Assembly (NCBI GenBank): GCA_002498385.1
Contig: DAHH01000015.1
Span: forward strand, 18,039-79,896
Origin: Methanobacterium sp. UBA410
GTDB lineage: Archaea > Methanobacteriota > Methanobacteria > Methanobacteriales > Methanobacteriaceae
Direction: 5' to 3'
Length of the DNA stretch: 61,858 bases
The notes under the pieces are model-generated. The model did not search any database and was not told where the DNA came from. It saw only the letters and a program-made list of their open reading frames with translations. This document shows positions 46,501 to 56,270 of this stretch, one piece after another. Position 1 is the stretch's first letter, and each line of letters opens with the position of its first letter. The position numbers and the translations under genes were made by a program.

Positions 46501-46842
46501 TTATTCGAGTTCCAGTTTAATGGGTCCAATTCTGGGTGCCAGGTAGTTGTAGAGTAGAGTTGCTATCGCCGCAACAATGAAGCTTACAAAAAACATCAGA
46601 ATGGGCCAGACTATAATCAGGTAAAATGCTCCCATCGCAGTGATGGAGCTGGCCACAGAGTTTACAACAGCTGCAGTTTCATTGTTTAAACTAATGATAT
46701 ACGTACTCAGGCTGTACAATACCCCATATCCTACAATGAAATAAATAATTCCGGATATAAAGGACAAAATCGCTGAAATCACTCCTATTATCACAGAAAA
46801 ATCAAACACTGGTATTGATTTTATTTTTTTAATTTCACCCAT
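46501..46842 (-). CDS. Small membrane protein, unrecognised
   Basis: 113 residues. Helices lie at FSVIIGVISAILSFISGIIYF, MGAFYLIIVWPILMFFVSFI and AAIATLLYNYLAP; the tail RIGPIKLELE is charged. The combination of two or three helices with a closing YNYLAPRIGPIKLELE resembles small membrane proteins of methanogens of the DUF3566-like type, but this is a weak resemblance. The gene is transcribed leftward, alone. Confidence 0.6.
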   Translation of the reverse strand: MGEIKKIKSIPVFDFSVIIGVISAILSFISGIIYFIVGYGVLYSLSTYIISLNNETAAVVNSVASSITAMGAFYLIIVWPILMFFVSFIVAAIATLLYNYLAPRIGPIKLELE

Positions 46843-47026
46843 AGCTTTTCACCCCAATACATTGCTACTTATATTATAAGTATTATGATATAATCTATTT
46901 TCCTTATTATAATAATAATTCGATGAGGTTTGGGGTGAAAAAATTTGGGATGAAATCAAATTTAAAGATCCAACAAAAAAAATCTTTCTTAAAATTTTTA
47001 ACCTAAAAAAAAGTAACATGAAAGGT

Positions 47027-47479
47027 TTAAAAGGGCTTTCCCATAAACCAGAGACATTTATCTCGCCACAAACAGTTCCCACAAACTTCCATGACATCCT
47101 CGCGAGTTTTGAATATATTATTCACGTGTTCAAAGATCTTTCGAGCCTGGATCTTTGAACCTTCCTGAATGTCGAGTTTTTCAAGAACCAGAAGATCCAT
47201 TTTCTTGATGTTCTCCTCAGCATTGGGATCCTTACTGCAAATCTCTCCTTCCCTGTGGGGGCAGTGGGAGCACAGTTCATCACACTCTGTAAGCAGTTCA
47301 AGTTTACATGGGGGGTTTTTTATTATAAAATCCACAACCTTCTGCATGTGTAATGCAAAGTCCTGATTGTAGCCGTATCCCTGAAATCCCTGCATGCAGA
47401 GGAAGTGGTGGCCTCTGATCCCCACAGGATCAGGGCTTAGATTAGGATTCACCTCCAGTTGAGTTTTATTTTTACTCAA
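47027..47479 (-). CDS. DUF1284 cysteine-rich protein
   Basis: The family signature GIRGHHFLCMQGFQGYGY is followed by C-x-rich blocks, TECDELCSHCPHREGEICS and VCGNCLWRDKCLWF, which probably hold an iron-sulfur cluster or zinc. No reaction is known. The start is likely the TTG at 47479, which overlaps the last codons and stop of bioY and has a GGTGGAG site at suitable distance; a longer frame reads back into bioY. It is thus translationally coupled to bioY, though no biotin role is established. Confidence 0.82.
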   Translation of the reverse strand: MSKNKTQLEVNPNLSPDPVGIRGHHFLCMQGFQGYGYNQDFALHMQKVVDFIIKNPPCKLELLTECDELCSHCPHREGEICSKDPNAEENIKKMDLLVLEKLDIQEGSKIQARKIFEHVNNIFKTREDVMEVCGNCLWRDKCLWFMGKPF

Positions 47480-48113
47480 CGTCCATTTCTCCACCGTTAA
47501 ATGGTTCCTTTGGAGCAACGACCTTTGTCAATGCTGCTGCACTGCCTATCTTCACAAGGTCGCCTGCTAAAAACGGTAAAACTCCCATTATAAGCAGGTT
47601 CCAGATGTTTGGCTGGACTCCTGTTGCAAGCTGTGTCCATGCGCTGAGCACTGCCAGTCCTGGAACGTATATTATGATGAAGTTTGCAAACAACATGAGT
47701 GCAAGTATTGGAAGGAAGTTCCTTGCTTTTACGTAGCGATCTGCAAAGTATCCTATGAAGAAGGCTGCAAGTACGAAACCTATGAGGTAGCCTCCTGTTG
47801 CTCCAAGGAGCATGTTTACTCCGCCTGTCATTCCTGCAAACCATGGAACTCCTGCAACTCCTATTCCAACATAGAACATCTGGCTTAAGCCTCCCCATTT
47901 CCTTCCAAGGAATATTCCTGCAATGAGAACTGCAAATGTCTGCCCTGTAACAGGTACCGGGGTCCATGGTAATGGCAAAACCAGCTGAGCTAGAATACCT
48001 GTAATGCATGCCATAAATAGGGCCATCACAGTTTTATTAAGGGTTGAAGTGTTGGAACGCCATTTGAAAAGCGTGTACCTTTTATTAAAGTAGTTATCTA
48101 TGGATATTTCCAT
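47472..48113 (-). CDS. bioY: BioY biotin transporter (ECF S component)
   Basis: A 213-residue membrane protein with six helices. It carries the BioY signature QLVLPLPWTPVPVTGQTFAV and GIFLGRKWGGLSQMFYVGIGVAGVPWF, and GGVNMLLGATGGYLIGF. BioY captures biotin at the membrane, either alone or with the shared ECF energising module, which is not in this window. The ATG at 48113 is preferred because GGAGG sits eight bases before it; upstream codons include that site and a palindrome. DUF1284 overlaps its 3' end. Confidence 0.93.
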   Translation of the reverse strand: MEISIDNYFNKRYTLFKWRSNTSTLNKTVMALFMACITGILAQLVLPLPWTPVPVTGQTFAVLIAGIFLGRKWGGLSQMFYVGIGVAGVPWFAGMTGGVNMLLGATGGYLIGFVLAAFFIGYFADRYVKARNFLPILALMLFANFIIIYVPGLAVLSAWTQLATGVQPNIWNLLIMGVLPFLAGDLVKIGSAAALTKVVAPKEPFNGGEMDVE

Positions 48114-48458
48114 TAATACTTCCTCCACATTGAAAATTTTCAATTCTTTTATTGAACAAAGCTTTTTTTATTAAGCACGGATTATTTCAGAACACATTCT
48201 TGTTTTTTCTGGAAATTAAAAAAAGTATTACAGCGGGTGCTTGGATTTTACTGTGAAAAATCCAATTTTAACCTTGATAATACGCTCAGATATATTTGGG
48301 TTTAGATATAATAAATAGTTTTCTTACAAAAAGCCCTTCAGAAAGTTCCTGGTTTTTTTCAAGTTGCTGTATGATGAAAGATGTCTTAATAATAGAGAGG
48401 TGGGATTTTAGCCATGAAGAAACATTCTTCTCCACAGCTTCTGCATTTTAAACTTTTA
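48114..48458. other. Intergenic region upstream of bioY
   Basis: About 345 bases. It contains the ATTGAAAATTTTCAAT palindrome next to the bioY ribosome site and an AAGCTTTTTTTATT stretch around 48160. The rest is AT-rich with no recognised gene. Confidence 0.5.
48129..48144 (-). promoter_or_regulatory. Perfect 16-bp palindrome upstream of bioY
   Basis: ATTGAAAATTTTCAAT is a perfect inverted repeat, three bases upstream of the bioY ribosome site. Position and symmetry suit a repressor operator that would respond to biotin. It does not match the TTGTAAAC-spacer-GTTTACAA site known for bacterial BirA, so a different regulator would be needed. Confidence 0.45.
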
Positions 48459-49658
48459 TTACTCTTGAGTCTTGATATTTTTTCCTACAAAGACAAGGAA
48501 GGGTATGGATGAAAGCTGAATAAGCATAGAGAAAACTACAAGGTAAGTTATGGAAATGTCATAGAGCACTCCCATCAGTGCACTTCCTGCAAACCATAAA
48601 ACTCCGTAAACCGTGTTAAAAACTCCATAAGCTGTTCCCCTCCTTTCAGGGGATGACATGTTTGCAACTGCAGCCCTCATTATGGATTCCTGGGCTCCCA
48701 TACTCACACCCCACAGGGCCATTCCCACAAGCGCCGTGTAAAATCCCCCTAAAAATACAAATGGTGCAAATAAAGCTGATAAAATTGCAACCAGCACCAT
48801 GGATAAAACTCCAACCTTATCAAAGAGTCTCCCAAATACAAGAGCTGCTAAAGCATCCACTCCCATTGCAATGGCGTAAAAAACCGGGATCATAGCTGCA
48901 GAAACCACTGCTCCCTTCTGGAAGTGAAAAGCAATGAGTGAAAAATCAGCGAAACCTGCTGCAATCAGACCCACTGCAACCATATAAACCCAGTAAATTC
49001 TTTTAAATCCCGTGCCTATCTGTGGCTGGCTTAGCTCCAGGTCGTGTGGGTGCGGATATAAAAAGCGGGAAAGTGCAAGTACAGCCAGTGCAAGAAGGGC
49101 AGGTACCAGAAGCAGTGCAAATCCTGTTTTGTAGGTTCCGTTAAGAACAAGGACAGCTGCAACTATTAATGGGCCAAGTATTGCACCCGTCTGGTCCATT
49201 GCCTCGTGAACTCCAAATCCCCATCCACTTCCAACTCTGGAGGTGGCATGAGACAACATAACATCCCTTGCAGGGGTTCTTATGGCTTTCCCCAGTCTCT
49301 CTGTGATTAAAAGTAGTGCTGCAATCTCCCAGCTTCCTGCAAGGGCCAGAAGTGGTACTGCAAGGAGGTTTACAGCATATCCTACTATGGTTATGGCCCA
49401 GTACTGCCCGGTTTTATCGCTGAGGTATCCTGAGAAGAACCTTAAAACGTAGCCCACAAGCTCACCAAATCCAGATACAACACCTACAACAGTGGCACTT
49501 GCACCTAAAAGGGCAAGATAAGGCCCTGTAATACTTCTAGCCCCTTCATAGGTCACATCTGCAAGTAGGCTCACCACTCCAAGCAGTACTATAAATTTCC
49601 ATGCATCTTTTTTTAAGAGCTCGTAGGATCTGCTCTTTTCCGTTTCATCCCTCAACAT
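48459..49658 (-). CDS. Major facilitator superfamily transporter
   Basis: A 399-residue protein with about twelve membrane helices. The DVTYEGARSITGPYLALLGAS region after helix 1, the SGYLSDKTGQYW loop between helices 2 and 3 (the G-x3-D motif of MFS proteins), and ALVFGRLFDKVGVLSMV in the second half mark it as MFS. The SITGPYLALLGASATVVG motif places it near drug/metabolite exporters of archaea. Substrate unknown. It starts ATG TTG behind an AGGTG site and stands alone. Confidence 0.85.
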   Translation of the reverse strand: MLRDETEKSRSYELLKKDAWKFIVLLGVVSLLADVTYEGARSITGPYLALLGASATVVGVVSGFGELVGYVLRFFSGYLSDKTGQYWAITIVGYAVNLLAVPLLALAGSWEIAALLLITERLGKAIRTPARDVMLSHATSRVGSGWGFGVHEAMDQTGAILGPLIVAAVLVLNGTYKTGFALLLVPALLALAVLALSRFLYPHPHDLELSQPQIGTGFKRIYWVYMVAVGLIAAGFADFSLIAFHFQKGAVVSAAMIPVFYAIAMGVDALAALVFGRLFDKVGVLSMVLVAILSALFAPFVFLGGFYTALVGMALWGVSMGAQESIMRAAVANMSSPERRGTAYGVFNTVYGVLWFAGSALMGVLYDISITYLVVFSMLIQLSSIPFLVFVGKNIKTQE

Positions 49659-49933
49659 GTCACCTTCACAACAATCAATATTGATATAACGATTTATTTA
49701 ACTCCAACTTAAAAGGTTTTCCCCTGTGTCAAGATCAGGAGTCCCTTCATGTTTTAAAATCATTGAACGAAAATTAATCAAAAACTAAAGATTAAAAAAA
49801 CTTGAATTAAGTTAGAAACTTGAATTAAGAATAAAAGATCTTCAATTTTTAAAAAAAAATCAAAAATCAGATTAAAAAAATCAGATTAAAATTTCCAGTT
49901 TAAGGTTCAGCTTTTTCAACTCAATTTTTCGGT

Positions 49934-50944
49934 TTAACCCATCTTTGCCTGGTCGTAAACGTTTTTAAGGGTGTGCATGTCCACGCTGGTGTAGATCTGG
50001 GTTGTACTGAGGTTGGAATGGCCCAGAAGTTGTTGAATTGCTCTTATGTCCACTCCATGCTTCAGAAGGTGGGTTGCAAAGGAGTGCCTTAATATGTGGG
50101 GTGTGACCCTCTTTTTAATTCCTGCAGCTTTTGCATAATCCTTTATCATCATCTGAATGTATCTTGGAGTTAAATGGTTTCCTGAACGGTTTATGAAGAG
50201 ATATTCACTATCTTGAGACCTTTTTTCAAGGTAATCCTCGAGCAATTTCTGGGTTCTGCCATCAAAAAGGACTATCCTATCTTTTTCTCCCTTTCCTCTT
50301 ATTCTTATGGTTCTGTCTTCCGGATCAATACTGCTTATACGAAGGTTAACAAGTTCAGAGACCCTGAGTCCTGTTGAATACAGAATTGCCAGTATAACTT
50401 TGTTTCGAAGCTTTGAAGCCTCTAAATGGTGGGTGGAACCGTTGTTTGAGTCAGATTTGTCCATTGCATGGATGAGACGGTGCACTTCATCTTCACTTAG
50501 GGATTTAGGGAGAGATTTTGTCCTCTTGGGTGTTTTAATTTCTTTAAGTATGTTGATACCTCCAAACTCAAAGAACTTCTTTACAACAACGGTTACAAGA
50601 TATATATAATTCTGTGAAACCTTCCTTTCACGTTTTAAATAACGTATATACCTTTTAAATGCCCTTAAAACAAGTCTTTCATCATAAAGGTTCTTCTGGG
50701 TCAGCAAAAACTTATAAAAATTGTTTATTATTGATCTGTAGGTTTTTATGGTATTTGGTGAGTAGTTCCTTATCTCAAGCTCTATAAGGTAATCCTCTAT
50801 CATCTCTGGAAAGTCAAAGGCGTCCAAGATATTTTCTCTTAAAACGTAACTGGATCCATCTGCAGATCCATCTGCAGATCCTTCCTGCAGGTTTGCCTGT
50901 TCCACATTTGAATTTCTCCAGTTTTGATTTGAGTAAGGACCCAT
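49934..50944 (-). CDS. xerA: XerA-like tyrosine recombinase
   Basis: Full-length site-specific recombinase. The N-terminal SAM-like core-binding domain runs from about residue 45 to 130, and the catalytic domain holds STGLRVSELV (Arg195), GKGEKDR (Lys219), HILRHSF (His284, Arg287), LLGHSN (His310) and the nucleophile Tyr319 in QIYTSV. XerA resolves chromosome dimers in archaea. The first 40 residues include a GSADGSADG repeat created by a 12-bp DNA duplication. The nearest upstream gene is the LonB-like ATPase, 43 bases away, so the two may be co-transcribed. Confidence 0.93.
   Translation of the reverse strand: MGPYSNQNWRNSNVEQANLQEGSADGSADGSSYVLRENILDAFDFPEMIEDYLIELEIRNYSPNTIKTYRSIINNFYKFLLTQKNLYDERLVLRAFKRYIRYLKRERKVSQNYIYLVTVVVKKFFEFGGINILKEIKTPKRTKSLPKSLSEDEVHRLIHAMDKSDSNNGSTHHLEASKLRNKVILAILYSTGLRVSELVNLRISSIDPEDRTIRIRGKGEKDRIVLFDGRTQKLLEDYLEKRSQDSEYLFINRSGNHLTPRYIQMMIKDYAKAAGIKKRVTPHILRHSFATHLLKHGVDIRAIQQLLGHSNLSTTQIYTSVDMHTLKNVYDQAKMG
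50853..50881 (-). repeat. 12-bp unit, 2.4 copies, inside xerA
   Basis: GATCCATCTGCA is repeated in tandem. The unit is a multiple of three, so the protein gains an extra SADG block without a frameshift. Confidence 0.93.
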
Positions 50945-50986
50945 CAATATCCCCTTTCTGCTTTTTCCCTGAAACCTAAGTTCAAA

Positions 50987-52498
50987 TTACATGTAACTTC
51001 TGTCAACGTTCTCATTGGATTTTCCCAGTTTTCCATGAAACATGTGCTGTGAACTGGACATATCCTTTTCCATTGCATTTTCAAAAGATTTATATCTCCT
51101 TATTATCTGATCCTCAATTGAAACAGCGTTTTTTATGGCAAAGAACATGTGTTTTTTATCTATAAATTCATCACCATTCATAACTGCAATGTCTCCTGCC
51201 ATCCTCACAACACCACCAAGATCGCGAAGTCTCAGGGTTAATGCATCTTTTTCTTCATCTATAACCTCCGCTCTCCGCCTTGCATTTTCAATAAGGAGTT
51301 CAACAGCCCCCCGGGTTGCATGGGGTATTTTTCCATCCATTTCTATTTCCTGAGCCACAAACTGGGCGAGTTTGGCTTCATTCTCCTCTGTATCAGGCAT
51401 GGTTGTTTTCATGAGGATCTCGTAGCCCTCACCCTGTATCCTGGATCTGAGGGGTGGAAGTATGTACTGTATGTCCCGTATGTTGCATGCTCCAACAAAT
51501 ATAAAGTCGCATGGAACATTTTCCACCTTAACAGAGCTTCCAGCACTTTGTGGGTTTCTTCCAACTATTGGGAAGACCTTATCCTGCATTGCGCTTAATA
51601 TGTAACGCTGAAGTGGGGCTATGTGAACTATTTCATCTATAAAAAGCACACCCTCATGTGCTTCGTGGACTGCACCTGGTACAACCCGTTCGTAGGGCTG
51701 TGTTCCAAGGTCAGGGTGGCCACCATATGGGTCATGCCTGACATCCCCCAGAAGCTCTGTTTCACTTGCACCTGTTGCCTGTACAAATAAATTCCTTTTA
51801 AGGGGCACTATAACGTTTTTGGGTTTTTCATCAATGAGTTCCCTTCTTTTTTCAAGGGCGTGCTGGTCCAGTATCTTTATTCCGTCACCGTCAACCCTTT
51901 CATAGATCACAACTTCTTCCCTTCCATTACGCATCCTGGTTGTTGTAACACGTTCCTGTGGAATGCTTATTGAGCCAGAGTTCATCTCAAACATTCCAAG
52001 AAGGTCGCCAAGGTGTTTTCTTCTGGCATTTATCTGGGCGTATTTATCACCGCCACAGTTTGGACATACACTTTGGTATGCGTTGTTGTAACTTCCACAG
52101 TGTGGGCACCTGAATCCAAGTCTTTCAGCAACAGCTTTTGGAACGTCGTGTGGATCTACAACGTCACCTTCAGCCCTTTCAAGATTCTTCCGTTCACTTT
52201 CCATTTCCTTCCTTGTTTTAACCTCAACAAAGGGTCTTTCAGGTCTTTCAGGATTATTAACAACGGTTATCTCTTCTGTGGGCTTTTCAAGGTGCACTGA
52301 TATGGCCTGGGCTATAAGGGATTTACCTATTCCTGGTGGTCCAACCAGAAGAAGGTTCCTTCTCTGTTTTGCAGCAATTTTAACGAACCGGATTATATCA
52401 TCATGGCCTATAACTCTTTCAAGAGGATCCTTAGGTATTAAAATATCTTTTGTTGTATTTATATCCCCTAAAAACTCTTTTTTCATGTTAACGTACAT
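50987..52498 (-). CDS. LonB-like AAA+ ATPase lacking the protease domain, with zinc ribbon
   Basis: The ATPase core resembles archaeal LonB: LLLVGPPGIGKSLIAQAI (Walker A, residues 53-60), EGVLFIDEIVHIAPLQRYIL (Walker B and beyond), and a lid domain with RGAVELLIENARRRAEV. In LonB the stretch between Walker A and B holds two membrane helices. Here it holds a zinc ribbon (C-x2-C around 131-134, C-x2-C around 145-148) and soluble sequence instead. The Ser-Lys protease domain is absent; the protein ends soon after the lid. So it should remodel a substrate without cutting it. The start at 52498 follows GGAGGG. dnaG lies upstream and xerA downstream. Confidence 0.85.
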   Translation of the reverse strand: MYVNMKKEFLGDINTTKDILIPKDPLERVIGHDDIIRFVKIAAKQRRNLLLVGPPGIGKSLIAQAISVHLEKPTEEITVVNNPERPERPFVEVKTRKEMESERKNLERAEGDVVDPHDVPKAVAERLGFRCPHCGSYNNAYQSVCPNCGGDKYAQINARRKHLGDLLGMFEMNSGSISIPQERVTTTRMRNGREEVVIYERVDGDGIKILDQHALEKRRELIDEKPKNVIVPLKRNLFVQATGASETELLGDVRHDPYGGHPDLGTQPYERVVPGAVHEAHEGVLFIDEIVHIAPLQRYILSAMQDKVFPIVGRNPQSAGSSVKVENVPCDFIFVGACNIRDIQYILPPLRSRIQGEGYEILMKTTMPDTEENEAKLAQFVAQEIEMDGKIPHATRGAVELLIENARRRAEVIDEEKDALTLRLRDLGGVVRMAGDIAVMNGDEFIDKKHMFFAIKNAVSIEDQIIRRYKSFENAMEKDMSSSQHMFHGKLGKSNENVDRSYM

Positions 52499-52594
52499 GG
52501 AATATCCCTCCAAAGAAATTTTAAATCTTTTAAGGTTAACAAATTAAACCATGTTGCTATGATGTTTTGAAGACCCGAAGTGGCTGTGAAAAGT

Positions 52595-53737
<1,143 letters not shown>

Positions 53738-53844
53738 GTTTTGGGCCTCCTTCATGTGTAGGTACGTTTCATGATATACGATATCACTGCCCTCTGGCAT
53801 TGGTACCCAACAGAAATTGTATAATATATTTTTGATGATAGTAA

Positions 53845-54252
53845 CTATTGTTGACCACCACATGAGCGTTCTTTAAGTTCCAGTTGATTCATGTACTTTG
53901 GAAGACCCTCAATGTCCTTTATGTACCTACGGGTAATACCCATGATCCTGCGCCGTATCGTAAGATCGGGATGGGAACCAAGACTTTGTATGTCCCCTGA
54001 AAGTCTCCGGGCAAGTTCATTCCCCTTCTTATCAAAGTCAGTTAATATAATAACTTTAGAAGATGACTGTGCAGCCATCTCAGCTATTTCAAATAGTTTG
54101 AGGCCTGAACCTGAGACTTTTATGAAATTACCGTCAACACCAAGTTCCCGCAACGCTTTTTCGTCCTTTTTCCCCTCAATGAGAATTGGCATTCCTTCTT
54201 CAACGCAAATTTTGAGTTCTTCTAGGATACAAGACAATCTTCTAAAACTCAT
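53845..54252 (-). CDS. Small Toprim-domain protein (UPF0292 type)
   Basis: 135 residues, essentially one Toprim domain: PILIEGKKDEKALRELG supplies the conserved Glu and KVIILTDFDKKGNELARRL the DxD motif. This matches the small archaeal UPF0292 Toprim proteins, whose role in nucleic acid processing is not established. It is transcribed toward dnaG, with which it probably shares a promoter; both carry the same catalytic fold. Confidence 0.82.
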   Translation of the reverse strand: MSFRRLSCILEELKICVEEGMPILIEGKKDEKALRELGVDGNFIKVSGSGLKLFEIAEMAAQSSSKVIILTDFDKKGNELARRLSGDIQSLGSHPDLTIRRRIMGITRRYIKDIEGLPKYMNQLELKERSCGGQQ

Positions 54253-54602
54253 TGTAAAGCCCTTTGATGATGTCTAAATAGTGTCTATAAGATATTATAA
54301 CCTATCTTATATATAAAATTGAAGATATGAAAAAATCAGAATTTAGTGTAGTTTCATGCTTTAAAGAAGGTTAATAAGCAGTAAAATGTTTTAATCCAAA
54401 TATAAAACTGAAATCCAAATGAAAAATCATAAATTTTGGTTTAATTTGAATATTACAATCCAAACTCTCCTAATAATATTCTTTCAATTTTAGGTAAAGT
54501 TTTAAATATTTTTGATGATAAAATTACAGTACAAAATGATTTTTTTCTAAAAAATGGGAGAATGAAATTCATAACCCTAAAAAATATCGGAGGACATTAA
54601 AA
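54253..54602. other. Promoter region between divergent Toprim and DUF211 genes
   Basis: About 350 AT-rich bases. On the minus strand, TTTATATATAAG (about 54308-54319) is a good TATA box for the Toprim-dnaG unit. For the plus strand, GGAGG at 54590 is the DUF211 ribosome site. TCTAAATAGTGTCTATAAG near 54273-54291 is a weak short repeat. Confidence 0.5.
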
Positions 54603-54893
54603 TTGGCAAAGGGCCTCATAAGAATAGTTCTGGACATATTGAAACCACATGAACCAAACATACCATTATTTGCAAAGTTTTTAAGCGAGTTAAGTGGAGT
54701 GGAAGGAGTGAACATCACCCTGATGGAAATAGACAAGGAAACTGAGAACGTTAAAATTACAATACAGGGCGATGATCTTGACTTTGAAGAAATAAACCAG
54801 GCTATAGAACAGTACGGCGGAACTGTACACAGTGTTGACGAAGTTGTGGCAGGTAAAAAACTCATTGAAGAAGTTACAACACCACAAGATTAA
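54603..54893 (+). CDS. DUF211 family protein
   Basis: A 96-residue archaeal protein matching DUF211 along its whole length: IRIVLDILKPHEPNIPLFAKFL, LSGVEGVNITLMEIDKETENVK, DLDFEEINQAIEQYGGTVHSVDEVVAGK. The ferredoxin-like fold and ring assembly reported for this family are compatible with the alternating strands and helices. Its role is not known. The start is a TTG behind GGAGG. Confidence 0.9.
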   Translation: MAKGLIRIVLDILKPHEPNIPLFAKFLSELSGVEGVNITLMEIDKETENVKITIQGDDLDFEEINQAIEQYGGTVHSVDEVVAGKKLIEEVTTPQD

Positions 54894-55145
54894 GTAAAAA
54901 ATTTTTAAAATTGTATCTTAACATGGTTCAAGAAGCTTGTATTTTAAGATGGTTTTAAGATGATATCTTAAGAGAGATAGTTATACCACGTCTTAAGAGA
55001 ATTATAAATCAAGGATTAAGAAATATGAACTAAAGGATTATTGAAGTAAAGGATTGAAGTAAGGATTAAACTAAAGAATTTGAACTAAAGGATTATCATG
55101 GATTAAAATTTAATATTATGACACCATGAATTAAGGGATGAAGAT

Positions 55146-55823
55146 ATGTCAAACGCTTTAAAGGAACAAAAAATTTCACCAAAAAATTTTTTAAACATGT
55201 TCTCACAGAAGAATCCAGTTTCCAGATTGTTATCATCCAGGATCACAACATCCAACCTTTCAGATGCTATGAAACATGTGAAAGGAGAAAATGGGGTTTT
55301 GACGGGTGTGAAACCTGTAACAGGTAACATGAAAGTTGTTGGAAAAGCCACAACCGTTAAAACCCGAGCTGATGACTGGGGAACAGCCATAAAAGGTATC
55401 TATGCAGCCCGAAAGGGAGATGTTCTTTTAATAGAATGCAACGGTGATGATCCTGCAGTCTGGGGCGAACTGGCATCAGGAACTGCTCAGGACCGTGAGA
55501 TAGCTGCAACAGTTATATACGGGTCTGCAAGGGACATTGCAGGCATAAAGGAACTGAATTATCCAGTATTTTCAAGGGACGTCATACCAAACGCAGGGGA
55601 AGCCAAAGGGGAAGGAGAAGTTAACATTCCTGTAGCCTGCGGTGAAACCACAGTAAACCCCGGAGACCTTATAATGGGTGATGGCTGCGGAGTTGTTGCC
55701 GTGCCCCAGGAGATCATTGATGAAGTCATTGAAGAGGCCTTCAACATAGTGGAAGGTGAAAATGAAATCGTCACCCAGATAGCGGAAGGATCATCCTTTT
55801 TGGATATACTCAACATGGAATGA
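55146..55823 (+). CDS. RraA-like protein (demethylmenaquinone methyltransferase-like fold)
   Basis: The RraA fold is recognised from TTSNLSDAMKH, VGKATTVKTRADDWG, KGDVLLIECNGDDPAVWGEL, VIYGSARDIAGIKELNYPVFSRDVIPNAG and GDLIMGDGCGVVAVPQE. The family includes RNase E regulators and aldolases that bind a divalent metal via the GDG-x(3)-V-P segment; in some archaea the domain is fused to hexulose-phosphate synthase. In this protein it is single, so an aldolase-type reaction cannot be named. GGGATGAAGAT lies before the ATG. It stands alone. Confidence 0.85.
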   Translation: MSNALKEQKISPKNFLNMFSQKNPVSRLLSSRITTSNLSDAMKHVKGENGVLTGVKPVTGNMKVVGKATTVKTRADDWGTAIKGIYAARKGDVLLIECNGDDPAVWGELASGTAQDREIAATVIYGSARDIAGIKELNYPVFSRDVIPNAGEAKGEGEVNIPVACGETTVNPGDLIMGDGCGVVAVPQEIIDEVIEEAFNIVEGENEIVTQIAEGSSFLDILNME

Positions 55824-56270
55824 TTGAGATAAGAAATGATTAACTATTGCGTAGCGGATTTAAAAAATCATCATTCCATGGAGCCCATTTTTTTAAATAA
55901 CTAATTTTTAAATATTTTTAAATAACTATTTTAAATAACTAAAATTTTTTAAATAACTAAAATTTTTCTTAATTTTTATTAAATCTTATTCTAATAAATC
56001 TTATTCTAATAAACGCCTATTAAACTTCATGAATCCACTATTTTCCTGTTTAAACCTAAATAAGGACTAAAAACCTTAAAATATATTAAAAAGGGCAAGT
56101 TGATATGCGTATAAAGTTGAAAGTTTACTACGTATAAAATATATAAATATGAAACTTGATACTAGGCAAAGTTCTGAAACTTAATATGGATACAAAGGAC
56201 TTGTATGATTTAAAAGTCATGGATCCAGAAATAGGCAAGTTCATATGTTGAAAGATAGAAAACTTTTAAA
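55824..56270. other. Intergenic region with repeated TTTAAATAACTAA
   Basis: About 447 AT-rich bases. TTTAAATAACTA recurs four times around 55892-55965, and AAATCTTATTCTAAT is exactly duplicated at 55981-56010. No gene recognised. Confidence 0.55.
55981..56010. repeat. Exact 15-bp tandem duplication
   Basis: AAATCTTATTCTAAT occurs twice head to tail, directly after the TTTAAATAACTA repeats (55892-55965). Confidence 0.93.
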
